NCBI GenBank assembly: GCA_034509495.1
Contig: CM067509.1
Coordinates: 7,887,225-7,951,224 of the forward strand
Length of the DNA stretch: 64,000 nt
Direction of reading: 5' to 3'
Origin: Acestrorhynchus altus
Taxonomy: Eukaryota; Chordata; Actinopteri; Characiformes; Acestrorhynchidae
Position 1 is the stretch's first letter, and the number at the start of each line of letters is the position of its first letter. The notes under the pieces were generated by a model. The model was given only the letters and a program-made list of their open reading frames with translations, was not told where the DNA came from and ran no database searches. This document shows positions 34,563-45,547 of this stretch, in pieces. The translations under genes and the position numbers were made by a program.

Positions 34563-35417
34563 TCAAACCCCTCCCAGTACAAACAAAACCCGTCCCAGTA
34601 CAAACAAAACTCCTCCCAGTACAAACAAAACCCGTCCCAGTACAAACAAAACCCCTCCCAGTACAAACAAAACCCCTCCCAGTACAAATAAAACCCATCC
34701 CAGTACAAACAAAACCCCTCCCAGTACAAATAAAACCCCTCCCAGTACAAACAACGCTCCTCCCAGTACAAACAAAACCCCTCCCAGTACAAACAAACCC
34801 CTCCCAGTACAAACAACGCTCCTCCCAGTACAAACAAAACCCGTCCCAGTACAAACAAAACCCGTCCCAGTACAAACAAAACTCCTCCCAGTGCAAACAA
34901 AACCCCTCCCAGTACAAACAAAACCCCTCCCAGTACAAACAAAACTCCTCCCAATGCAAACAAAACCCCTCCCAGTACAATTAAAACTCCTCCCAGTACA
35001 AACAAAACTTCTCCCAATACAAACAAAACCCCTCCCAGTACAAACAAAACTCCTCCCAGTACAAACAAAACCCCTCCCAGTACAAACAAAACCCCTCCCA
35101 GTACAAACAAAACACCTCCCAGTACAAACAAAACCCCTCCCAGTACAAACAAAACCCCTCCCAGTACAAACAAAACCCCTCCCACTACAAACAAACCCCT
35201 CCCAGTACAAACAAAACCCGTCCCAGTACAAACAAAACTCCTCCCAGTGCAAACAAAACCCTCCCAGTACAAACAAAACTCCTCCCAATACAAACAAAAC
35301 TCCTCCCAGTACAAACAAAACTCCTCCCAATACAAACAAAACCCCTCCCAGTACAAAACCCCTCCCAGTACAAACAAAACTCCTCCCAGTACAAACAAAA
35401 CTCCTCCCAGTACAACC
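34563..35417. repeat. 21-bp minisatellite
   Basis: About 40 copies of a 21-bp unit containing CCCAGTACAAACAAAACCCC. Because 21 is a multiple of three and the unit lacks stops, long frames stay open on both strands (360 codons on +, 332 on -), translating for example as PSTNKTP repeats. Variant positions (CCCAGT/CCCAAT, CCCGTC/CCCCTC) are not biased to silent sites, so I read this as satellite, not coding sequence. Confidence 0.9.
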
Positions 35418-35804
35418 CAAATTTAAAATTAAAACCACCTCCTTGTTTCTGAGAGGTGAAGTTGGGATGATGAGCTTCTGCTTCAGGTCAGTTAAATTCC
35501 ATGATTGCCTCTGAAACACTAAGCTGTCCAGCATCAGGGCCACAAACTCAAACCCCACCATACTGCCAGTATCTTAGACCTCGTGTCTGTGGAGGTGAAG
35601 GATTTTTAATCCTTGTCTCATGAAGAGGATCCAGACCAGATGGAAGAAGCTGAGAGGGAAGGTTGAGTGGGTGGTCTGGAGAGCGGAGTCTTGCTTTCCG
35701 AGTCGCTTAAACAATAGAAATATGTGTTACAGGGGTGTGAACAGCAGTGCCTTACAATCAGATCTGAACATCTGATCAGGAATAACGGATATGTGCTGTA
35801 CTGC
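35418..35804. other. spacer, no gene seen
   Basis: Short non-repetitive stretch between two arrays with no recognisable feature. Confidence 0.5.
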
Positions 35805-36263
35805 TGTGTGAGTGTGTGTGAGTGTGTGTGTGTATGTGTGTGTATGTGTGTGAGTGTGTGTGAGTGTGTGTGTGTGTGTGTGAGTGTGTGAGTGTGTGTG
35901 TGTGTGTGTGAGTGTGTGTGAGTGTGTGTGTGTGTGTGTGAGTGTGTCTGAGTGTGTGTGTGTGTGTGTGAGTGTGTGTGTGTGTGTGTGTGAGTGAGTG
36001 TGTGTGTGAGTGTGTGTGTGAGTGAGTGTGTGTGTGAGTGTGTGTGTGTGTGTGAGCGAGTGTGTGTGTGTGTCTGTGTTTGTGTGTGTGTGTGTGTGAG
36101 TGTGTGTGCGTGTGTGTGTGTGTGTGAGTGTGTGTGTGTGTGTGTGTGTGTCTGTGTGTGTGTGTCTGTGTGTGTGTGTGTGCGTGTGCGTGTGTGCGTG
36201 TGTGTGCGTGTGTGTGTGAGTGTGTGTGCGTGTGTGTGTGTGTCTGTGTGTGTGTGTGAGTTT

Positions 36264-36296
<33 letters not shown>

Positions 36297-36599
36297 TCTG
36301 TGTGTGTGTGTGTGTGTGAGTGTGTGTGTGTGTGTGTGAGTGTGTGTGCGTGTGTGTGTGTATGTGTGTGTGTGCGTGTGTGTGCGTGTGTGTGTGAGTG
36401 TGTGTGCGTGTGTGTGTGCGTGTGCGTGTGTGCGTGTGTGTGCGTGTGTGTGTGAGTGTGTGTGCGTGTGTGTGTGTCTGTGTGTGTGTGTGAGTTTGTG
36501 TGAGTGTGTGTGTGTGTGTGTGTGTGTCTGTGTGTGTGTGTGTGTGTGAGTGTGTGTGTGTGTGTGTGAGTGTGTGTGTGTGAGAGTGTGTGAGTGTGT
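35805..36599. repeat. 0.8-kb imperfect (GT)n array
   Basis: GTGTGAGT, GTGTGCGT and GTGTCTGT variants of a GT repeat in tandem blocks. Several longer segments are repeated (for example around 36180-36290 and 36400-36510), showing block duplication inside the array. Confidence 0.95.
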
Positions 36600-37002
36600 G
36601 ATCAGTGTTTTTGGCTGGTTGATGTCAGTCACAGATGGAGGTAAATCTGGTCAGTGCAGTAATGGGCTTCTTAATCCTGCTCTGCTATCCCATAATAATA
36701 ACAACAACAATAACCATCCTAAACGGATCAGAAATGCTTTAATCAGGAGGCACAGGCTCTGCTGGAGGTCAGGGCACACAAATCTTCAGTAGACCTTACA
36801 AATCCTATAAAGTCAGTGACCACCCAAGCACCCCCCAGACAGCCCCAGCCCAGTCTCCCACACCCCCTTCAGCTAAACTTACCCATCAACAGGGGTAACT
36901 GGGCGTCAGCAGCCAGCACCGGTTGCTATGGCAACCGCAGTGATCTCTGTCTTCGAGGGACACAGAGTGACGACAGTTGTGGGGAGCAGGGAGCTGTGTA
37001 CC

Positions 37003-37057
37003 TGTCACACACACACACACACACACAGACACACACACACACACACACACACACACA
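37003..37057. repeat. (CA)n microsatellite
   Basis: CA tract with one CAGA interruption. Confidence 0.9.
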
Positions 37058-37221
37058 TTTTACGAGAGTGTGGAAACACATCCACAGACACATACACATT
37101 TCAAAAATAGCTGTGGAGAAACAGAACAGTCTGGATTTCTGCTTTAGAATCTCAAGATTTCACCTCAAACTTCTGTCATTTTAACTGCAGACAATTTACA
37201 ACTGATATTTCACTGAGGGGA

Positions 37222-37512
37222 CAGTGTATGTGGGAATACACTGTACGTGTTTTTGGGAATGCTGTTCGGGTGTGTTTGTGTTTTTGGGAATGCTGTTCGG
37301 GTGTGTAGGTGTATGTGTGAATGCTGTACGGGTGTGTAGGTGTATGTGTGAATGCTGTACGGGTGTGTTTGTGTATGTGTGAATGCTGTTCGGGTGTGTT
37401 TGTGTATGTGTGAATGCTGTTCGGGTGTGTAGGTGTATGTGTGAATGCTGTTCGGGTGTGTAGGTGTATGTGGGAATGCTGTTCGGGTGTGTAGGTGTAT
37501 GTGGGTGTAGGA
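37222..37512. repeat. 31-bp minisatellite
   Basis: About nine copies of a 31-bp unit containing AATGCTGTTCGGGTGTGTAG; the period is exact at 37444 and 37475. Variants TTCGGG/TACGGG and TAGG/TTTG alternate. Confidence 0.88.
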
Positions 37513-38317
37513 ACAGTGATCCTGCATTAGGGTATGAATGTGGACCTGCTTCACTCCATCTCCAGCTGATGGAACTTCTTAACTGTGGGAATGTAGCATG
37601 AAATTTTCATGACAATGCTGCGATCCTGCCGAGTGCTGAGATTTATAATTAAGCAGCTGGGATTGTGGAGGGGAGGTGGAGCGGGGCTGGGTCCCGTATG
37701 GAGGCGTAGAGTTAATCAGCACTGACAGAATCACCCCCGTACTGTGGGGGGTGCAAAGTGGGAGGGATGGAAGGCATGTTAACAGTAATGCTGCCCCAGA
37801 GCCGTCCGGCCTGCAGAGGTCAGGAACTACTGGGATCGCCAGGCTGGAGCTCACAGTGTGCGTTGATGGAGTGGAGTGTGTGTTGTTTCACGGCAACAAA
37901 CATCTTCTCCAGCTGTTGCGACATGCTTCACAGTCCGACAGGAGGTCTGTGATGTTTAATTCATGTCTGTGAGCTGGAACACTGCAACAGTTTTAACGTC
38001 CCCTTCTCTCACTCTCTTGCTCAGGTTCCTCCTGGTTGGGTGTGTTCCTCTGTTCTGAGCTGATGCTTTGAGAAGGCTCTGAGTGTTGTTCTGGGATCTT
38101 CAAAGAGCCAAAGCACAGAGATCAAATGGCCCTGTGGTTCCCCCTGACCACTGAGCTGGAAGTTCAGATGCTCTGGAAAAGGCGGTTCGGAATTGTTTCA
38201 TGAAGCTTTAAAGACAAAGGTGGGTCATCTTGGTCCAGGAAGGAAAAAGCCTCCCCACTTCCTGTGCCACTCTGCAGGATTGTGACTCTCTGAACCTGAG
38301 TTACACGTCTCCATTTA
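37513..38317. other. intergenic, no gene seen
   Basis: No gene recognised. 37570-37680 (AAATTTTCATGACAATGCTG and following) looks non-repetitive and could be a conserved element; unproven. Confidence 0.45.
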
Positions 38318-38790
38318 AGGTTTCAAGTTTGTTTATTTGTCACACACATAGTGAAATGCTCCCCAATAGGGGACATGGGGAGAAGCTCCGTAAGATAAAA
38401 AACACTTTTCCCGACAGGAAATAAATCTATAAATCTAAAGTCACAACAGCAGCTTGATATGGAGGTAGGAGCTGCAGATGTTTGAATAAGTGTGAATAAG
38501 CTGAGAAGTGCTGGATGAAGTGCAGATGTGTGAATTGGATGCTACATGACGCTGTGGAAGAGAACAGAAGTATCATATGAGAGACCGTTTGTGTTATGAG
38601 GGATTTAAAGAGTCCGAACAGCCTGAGGGAAGAACCTCAGTCTCATCCTCTCCGTGCTGGATCTCAGTGAGCGGAACCGTTTTCCTGATGGCAGCAAAGT
38701 GAAGAGCCCATTGTTAGGATGGCTGAGGTTCTTCACCTCCTGTCTCCTCTGGATGAAGTGAGCATGGAGGATGAGGGCATGAAGCTGTTA
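38318..38790 (+). mobile_element. fish interspersed repeat fragment
   Basis: Begins with GTTTATTTGTCACACACATA and GTGAAATGCT and ends with CCTGATGGCAGCAAAGTGAA and GAGCCCATTGTTAGGATGGC. I recognise the pair 'TTTATTTGTCACA...' and 'CTGATGGCAGCA...GTGAAGAG' as a very common teleost repeat. Diverged and non-coding; class not assigned. Confidence 0.55.
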
Positions 38791-39139
38791 GATTCCCCCT
38801 GAAGGAAGTGTAGGATTGCAGTTCCATTGGGAAGGAAGAAGTTCTTAATTTAATAAACAAGTTCGTTATTAAAAACACTTATTTAATGAAGGAAAATCAA
38901 ATATTTAAATGTTTCTTGGTTCTACAGGGCATTGAAAATGGTTCCACTGTTGTTAGGAACATAAAGGGCCCGTTTAGAGTATTCAGAAGTGCTGGGTGTT
39001 ACACACTCCTCCTCCGTTTGTTGAGTGAAATGACTGTTTAAATCATGTATTATTAAATCTGCTAAATATGGAATATTCCTCATTAAGAGACACACAGTTG
39101 TGGTTAGTACATGAACAAACAAATGATTGTTAAAGGATG

Positions 39140-39140
<1 letters not shown>

Positions 39141-39204
<64 letters not shown>

Positions 39205-39264
39205 TGTGTGTGTGTGTGAGTGTGGTGGGGGGGTTGTAAGTGGATGGAGTGTGTGAATGTTTGT

Positions 39265-39308
<44 letters not shown>

Positions 39309-39320
39309 GTGTGTGTGTGT
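39141..39320. repeat. two (GT)n microsatellites
   Basis: GT tracts at about 39141-39213 and 39268-39320, separated by a GGTGGGGGGGTTG interruption and a second copy of the GGATGGAGTGTGTG lead-in, as if the locus was duplicated. Confidence 0.9.
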
Positions 39321-42300
39321 TATGAATATTTCATGCTGCTCCACTTAGGCTCAGGTTGGTTGTACCTTTACAGTATTACAGTGTGAGCTGCGGTTCCTCT
39401 CACGTCCTGAAAACTTTACTCCCTGAAATCACTTTCTTTTGGAAAATGTTTCGTATCAGTTCTCTCATTACCCACAATGCCACGGTGACTGAGGAAGATC
39501 AAAGGCACCACAGGAATATTAGAGTTTAGTTTGTATTTGTGTTCTTCTGGGAGACAACACTGAAATGTTTTGTTGGTTTGTGAATCAAACACCCACAAAA
39601 TGTTCCGTTCAGCATCCTGTAGAACATTTACCCTCAGATGTTGCAGCTGGACCCGTAGATCAATGCACACTCGTAGGTTACTGAAGCTGGCGTCCAGCTG
39701 CTCCCGTAAACCTGGTGATCGGTCAGAGAAGTGCAGCAGTCTGGTGGAGACATTCCTGCTGAAAAATGCCAGTTGGATGCCCTGCCAGGAGAGGAGACGC
39801 GGTGTATCTTTGGTCTTCAGACCTGGACTGCCCACCTCTGATTACAGATGTTTACTGTGAATTCTTGAGATGAGAGCAAGAGATTGGAGTGAGATGATGT
39901 TTTGGGGTGAAATCAGTGAAGCTCTCACATAACATTACAGGAACAAGCCTGATACTAATGGAGCCTCTTACACACTACACTAAATTTAGATCAGGAGCTG
40001 GACGCCTGTGAGTAATCAGAACCGTTCTCCTCTCTCTGTAATGTAACTTTGTATGCTTGAATGGGTCACTGATGTTCTGAGAGCTTTGTAGGAGCTCTGA
40101 TGTAGCAGCTAAACTAACGGAGATCATTGTATTCATGTTCTGTGAAAAGCAGGTTGAGGAAGCTGCTGTCCACATCTATCAGAACCACTTAAACTATTTA
40201 CAAATGCATTTTTAATGGCCTTTAGTCGGCTTTAGCAGAGTGGAGAAGCATGTTCGCTGCATTTCTCCAGCAGAGCTTCGATCAGGACTGACGCCCAGGA
40301 CCCATTTACTTCGCTGTGGGGTTGGGACACGCTGGTCATACATGATCCTGCCTCACCCAGTAAAGCTCTAACAGCTGAAAAGCGTGACGTCAGCACTAAT
40401 GTCCCACCAGTGAACCCACACCTGTCCTCCGAGAACGCTTTCACATCTACTTTGCTCGGACTTCAGCCCATTCAGTTTGTCTGTTATCTGATACAGGACG
40501 ATGAAGAAACTCCCACACGGCAGTATGGAGTCTCACGCTGGACTCCTGTATGGACTGTAACTGTAGATTAATCTGAGGAGAATCTGTGACGCCCACTCTC
40601 CACAGGGAATCACACTCCAGCAGGGAACCACACAGTACTACGTCCGCTTATACTGGGATGTACGGAAAGTTCTTTAATGTGTTGCTAAATTGCAGCGTGA
40701 ACTAACTGGATCAAACAAACTGGAACGAAAACATAAACCTTGGTTCCGACTTTGGTAGTTTCATGTTGATGAAGGGAAAAGGTTCCAAACATGAATAGAG
40801 TTTTCTTTAGGGACCGCTTTTATCTACATAATCCTCTCATATGCCTCACATTTCCCTCCACGGTTTGAATGAGGTTCCGATGTCTGCTTCCATTCACCTC
40901 CACGGTCTCCTGATCTGACTGAGGAAGATTATCTAGAACAGAGCCCAACTATTTGAACTGGGTAAGGTTATCGAGAACAAATCCACGGTTCACATCCGTC
41001 AGTGATGTTTAAAGACTTTGTTTCAGGGAGTGAAACGTCCAGTGCAGCAGCAGATCTGCTCTGAAAATGAATGAATCAATGGAATGTTGTTATGTGTTGA
41101 TATATCCTCCCTCTTTAAAATCAGAACCTCATAAAAGCACACAGAACCGCGGCGTGAGTACTCTGCACTCGCTCACTTAATCAGGCCTGACGAGATCGTA
41201 AAAGCGCCAACGCTGCGCGGGCCGGATTAACAGGTTTTGCGGGTGTCCTGCACTCAGGTCCAGCTGAACACAGGCCTCATTCAGCGCTGCAGGATTTGGA
41301 CACTGGCCCCGAAGAAACCCCACAGAATTAAAATGCAAATGAGCGGCGGATTACAGACGGAGAGAGCGTTAACTCCGCCGGCTTTCTGCAAAGAGCCTCT
41401 GTTGTTCTCCATTCCCAGCCTCCTCGGCGGTGCACGAGGAAGCGCTGACGGCCTCGTTTTTATCTGCCTGGTTTTGGAGCTCTGTCCGTCCTGACGTGGC
41501 CCGGCGGGGCTGGGGTGGTCAGAGCAGTCAGAACGGCCGGTGTGTTTATCAGCTAAACTCTTCAAAGCCGCTTTGCTGCCAGACTCTGGAGGCTTTTTGT
41601 GGCCTGTTCTGATCCAAACACCTTACACAACCTCACACTGGAGGCCTCACCTAAACAGCTTAGAACCGGAATCAACAAATCAGTCAGTGCTATCAGAGCA
41701 GATGCAGCATCTCTGTGTGCAGGTAGAACAAGTGGAATGAGTGGAGTGGATCTGCTCCTCAGGCTGCAGAACGTTCTGACAATCTGAACTTAAATTTTAA
41801 AAGTGGGGTTGATGTTTGTTGGTGTTTCTTAGTGTTTAATGGTGTTTGTTGGTGTTACTGGTGTTTGTGTTTACTGTTTGTCTTAAGTGTTTCTGGACTG
41901 TGATGTGTTTTAATCTCCACAGAAGGTTTAATTGTTTGAAGCTCCTCCAGAGAAAACAAAGCCAGAACACAGAGTGAACTGAAAGGTGGAAGAACAGAGC
42001 TCCTCGTCTGATGTCCTCCCCTGCTGTTCTCTTTGTCTGCTGTCAAACATCAAACCTCAGTAAATATGTAATCAGCGGAGAGAGCAAGTGTTCATCAGAT
42101 CGGTCAAGAGTGCTGCTTTGGACTGTCTGCAGGTCAGTTTCACGGATGGAGGCTCTGAGACCAATCAGGCCTGGCCGTCAAACAGATAAGCCTCCTTCCT
42201 TCTGTAACTCTGTCAGCGTTCTGTTGTTTCCAGACCGATTCTGCTCTGTTCTCTAGTTCACTAATGGTCAGTGCTCTCTAAAAACAAACTCGGCCTTGTT

Positions 42301-43216
42301 TTGGGGTCACTGACCACAGAACTGGTGTAATTGTGCTGTTGATGGTCACTTTCCCCCTCTAGTGGTGAACTCTACCAACTGCCTGCTGGCGACAACACAG
42401 GTAATACACTATGTAATAAAACAACACCCTAAAGCAGTGGTGAAGAAGGACTGCTGTGCTGCAGACGTGCTATTCACAGAGCCGTCCAGACAGTCAGAAC
42501 AACATCTGTGGGGATTTTTATGTTCTGGACGAGAATTCTTCACCATTAAACAGCTGTAAGAATTTATACATCTTATCTAAACAAACTGAATCCCTCACTT
42601 TAGTCCAGTCAGGCTGCAAACACTCATCACAGTGCCATAACAGCAGGAATGACACTTAGTGGGTAGCACGGCTGGACTGGTAATGTGTATCCGGACGTCT
42701 GTATCACTGACACCACCTACACCCTCTTAACTTTGGGGCTGATGTCTGTATCTTCCCCCCAGTTAATAAACGCGGCTGATTTCTGGCCCCAGTCCAGAGC
42801 TTCTGGTAGGTTTGAAATTGTAAAACCTGCAAATGATGGATGTGACTTAAGCGAGGAGGCCTCATCACTGACTGACTGTAGAAGGTTGTTTTCCGTTCTG
42901 AGTCATGCGGTTGTGGTGGAGCATCCTTTGTGAGGGGTCACATCATAATGCCCTGGGAAGCAGGATGGGCTTATCAGTCACTAGTGGATAGAAGAAAGCA
43001 CCAGCAACATGAAGGATCTGGGAGACTGACCTGACCTGCCCTTATCACCATGTCAATGTCACCAAAGCCTGCAATGGTGTCGTACCAAACTGTATGACAA
43101 CAATCGCAGCACAATGTTATAAATCAATCCATTTAAAAACAGCACAGTTCAGTGTGGGATTAATTTATTCCCAATAGAAAAGGACAGACGTGGGATAGAG
43201 GGGTAAAAACTCCTCT

Positions 43217-43217
<1 letters not shown>
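39321..43217. other. intergenic, no gene seen
   Basis: About 3.9 kb with no supported gene. GC content rises moderately at 41150-41530 but there is no CpG island of the size seen at 48 kb. Short GGTGTTT repeats lie at 41811-41870. Confidence 0.5.
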
Positions 43218-43252
<35 letters not shown>

Positions 43253-43268
43253 GAGAGTGAGAGAGAGT

Positions 43269-43304
<36 letters not shown>

Positions 43305-43393
43305 CAGTGTCAAACCAGTAATAGAAAAGCTGGGCTGTATCACCCTCGTGTGGCCATTGTTTATTACTGCATTTCTCTTTCACCAATACTGTG

Positions 43394-43452
<59 letters not shown>
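43218..43452. repeat. (GA)n and (CA)n microsatellites
   Basis: GA tract at 43218-43303 and CA tract at about 43397-43452, separated by unique sequence. Confidence 0.92.
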
Positions 43453-43456
<4 letters not shown>

Positions 43457-43479
43457 ATGAACCCATAGCTTCTAGTAAA

Positions 43480-43522
43480 GCCAATAGAATAGGACTCTCT
43501 GGAGCACAAACAAACATGAACC
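43480..43522. mobile_element. fragment of the 5998-6515 element family
   Basis: GCCAATAGAATAGGACTCTC and the following GGAGCA...CAAACATGA match 61194-61233 in the longer copy at 61108-61520. Confidence 0.55.
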
Positions 43523-43779
43523 AATTGTAATCATGCAACTATTGAAACTAATGGAATGCATTCTGTAGAACATGTCCACAATTTGCTGAATAAACCATAG
43601 TTTTAAAAGTTTGAAGGAACCATAATTCTCAAACCAGTCCAAAAGACAAAGCTGAAGATTTAACATTTTAATCAACACCAGTGTATTATTTTGGTATTGA
43701 ATAAAGGAAAGGAGTAGCTCTGCAAAAGTATGGAAACCCCAGGAGATCTGAGCTTTATAAAAACCCAATCTCCTCGAAC

Positions 43780-44420
43780 CCTGTCGCACAAAACAGCAGC
43801 CATGGGTTCCTAGCAGCTGCCTAGCACTCTGACAATGAACATGATTGAGATTCACAAAGCAGGAGAAGATATAAGATGATTTTTCAGGCCATTTCCTCAG
43901 TTTGAAAGGTAATTAAGAAATGGCCATTAACAGGAACAGTGGAGGTAAGCATAAGGTCTGGTAGACCAAGAACATTTTCAGAAACAGCTGCTTGTAGGAA
44001 TGATAGAAAGACAAGTCAGAACATCTGCTTCACTGCAGAAGACCTTCAGGAAGGTTTAGACTCTGGAGTGTTACATTGTTCTACTGCTCAGCCACACCTG
44101 CACAAATATGACCTTCATGGAAGAGTCATCAGAAGAAAACCTCACAGTCCCCTGATCCGAACATCACTGAGAATCTGGGAATAGACCTGAGAAGAGCAGT
44201 GCAGGCAGAACAGCACTGGAATCTCACAGAATTGAAGACCGTGAGGAAGAACGGATTAAAAACACCTCAAATGGAAACTGAAAAACTCTTGGCTACAAGC
44301 TGTGATACTTGCCAAAGGGGGCGCTATTAGGTACTGACCCTGCAGGGGCCCAAGTTCTGTTTCAGGCTCTTTTCCTTTTTTTTATTATCCTGAAAATCCT
44401 GAAAATATCCTCTTCTCCTG
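43780..44420 (+). pseudogene. Tc1-like transposase relic with internal deletion
   Basis: Frames from about 43950 read SGRPRTFSETAACRNDRKTS, then HKYDLHGRVIRRKP near 44097-44142, a typical Tc1 N-terminal and linker region. The reading then jumps directly to a sequence like SPDPNITENLGIDLRRAVQ near 44145-44200, which corresponds to the SPDLNPIE motif close to the last catalytic acid. The intervening catalytic part is missing and there are stops, so it is dead. The tail reads KTVRKNGLKTPQMETEKL. A different subfamily from the relic at 1737-2520, judged by sequence. Confidence 0.78.
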
Positions 44421-44779
44421 CACACCTTCTGTTGGACAAGATCACCAGAGTTAACATGTTCTTGGACACCTCAGCGTCCCGAGAGAAGGAGTCATCCTGA
44501 TTTCACTGACTGCATGTTGTGCCTTGTGTTCTTCAGTGAGTGGAACTGTTGAGGATTTACTGAACTTACTTTCACTCATGTTTGACAAATGTTTTCAACC
44601 CATTTTAATTCAAGAAGCTTCTCAAATGCTTCTCAGATGCTTTCTTCATCGTATGAACTATATCACACACCATGTTTTAGCACATGGCTCGGAGAGCTGT
44701 CTGTGTTAGTCTCCTGATCAAATCCTGCTGTTTCCTTCATGCAAGTTCAAAATGGGCTGTGGAGTGGGTTCTGGTCTGG

Positions 44780-44780
<1 letters not shown>

Positions 44781-44826
<46 letters not shown>
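44781..44826. repeat. (CA)n microsatellite
   Basis: Uninterrupted CA tract of about 46 bp. Confidence 0.95.
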
Positions 44827-44828
<2 letters not shown>

Positions 44829-44989
44829 AAAAAGACCAGCACAATCAGGCACCTACAACATGTAACATTTTCTGCTGTAACATTTTGCATAAAATTCCAT
44901 TTATTAAAAAAAATTAAACTCCTGCTCTTCCCTCAGTGTGTTCTCAAAACATCAGAAACTAAACTCCTTTGCCAAGTCTTCACCCTAAA

Positions 44990-45063
44990 CCAGCAAACCT
45001 GAGCTCAGAACCAGCAAACCTGAGCTCAGAACCAGAAAATCTGAGCTCAGAACCAGCAAACCT
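44990..45063. repeat. 21-bp tandem repeat
   Basis: Three and a half copies of AACCTGAGCTCAGAACCAGC plus one base, one copy with AAAAT in place of AAACC. Confidence 0.85.
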
Positions 45064-45480
45064 TGTAACAGATGCAGTCATAGTTGTTTTACATCCAGCC
45101 TGTAGGGGGCAAGACAAAGCCGTACAGTGCTGATATTTAGTACTGGTGAAGGTGGGCCCAGGTAAGGACAGGTAGGGGAGAAGCCCACTCTGATGGGGTT
45201 GTTTGGTCACTGCTACCTGTTGCTCTCTGTTGACCCTCATAATGGGATAGGATTGTTCTCCAGCTTGATGTGAGTGTTGATCTGGTTTTAATGGAAACCA
45301 GTTTAGGAAGTGTTTTTAAGCTGTTCTACTTCATGCTGGTATTCTGATTATGGTTCGAAGCCAACTATTAGCTCTTTCAACATGGTTACTGTCCACATCC
45401 ATGCAGATGACTTTTCTATTCCACCTCCACCTGAACTCCCTCAGGTGGTCTGTTCCCAGCACCAGGGTCCTGTGCTGGGA

Positions 45481-45547
45481 ACACTAGTTCAATTGTGGAT
45501 AAGAAAGATGGACAAAACAGCAGAAGCCACAAAGTTTGTTATAGTGG
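45481..45547. repeat. 67-bp block duplicated at 46821
   Basis: ACACTAGTTCAATTGTGGAT, then AAGAAAGATGGACAAAACAG and AGCCACAAAGT, recurs almost unchanged at 46821-46887, 1340 bp to the right inside the minisatellite. It shows that a large block of the array was duplicated together with its left flank. Confidence 0.85.

Noticed and set aside
34432..35561. 360-codon (+) and 332-codon (-) frames
   Set aside because: 21-bp satellite open in all phases; changes between units are not biased to silent sites.
35727..36632. 301-codon Thr/His frame on the minus strand
   Set aside because: Translation of a CA dinucleotide array.
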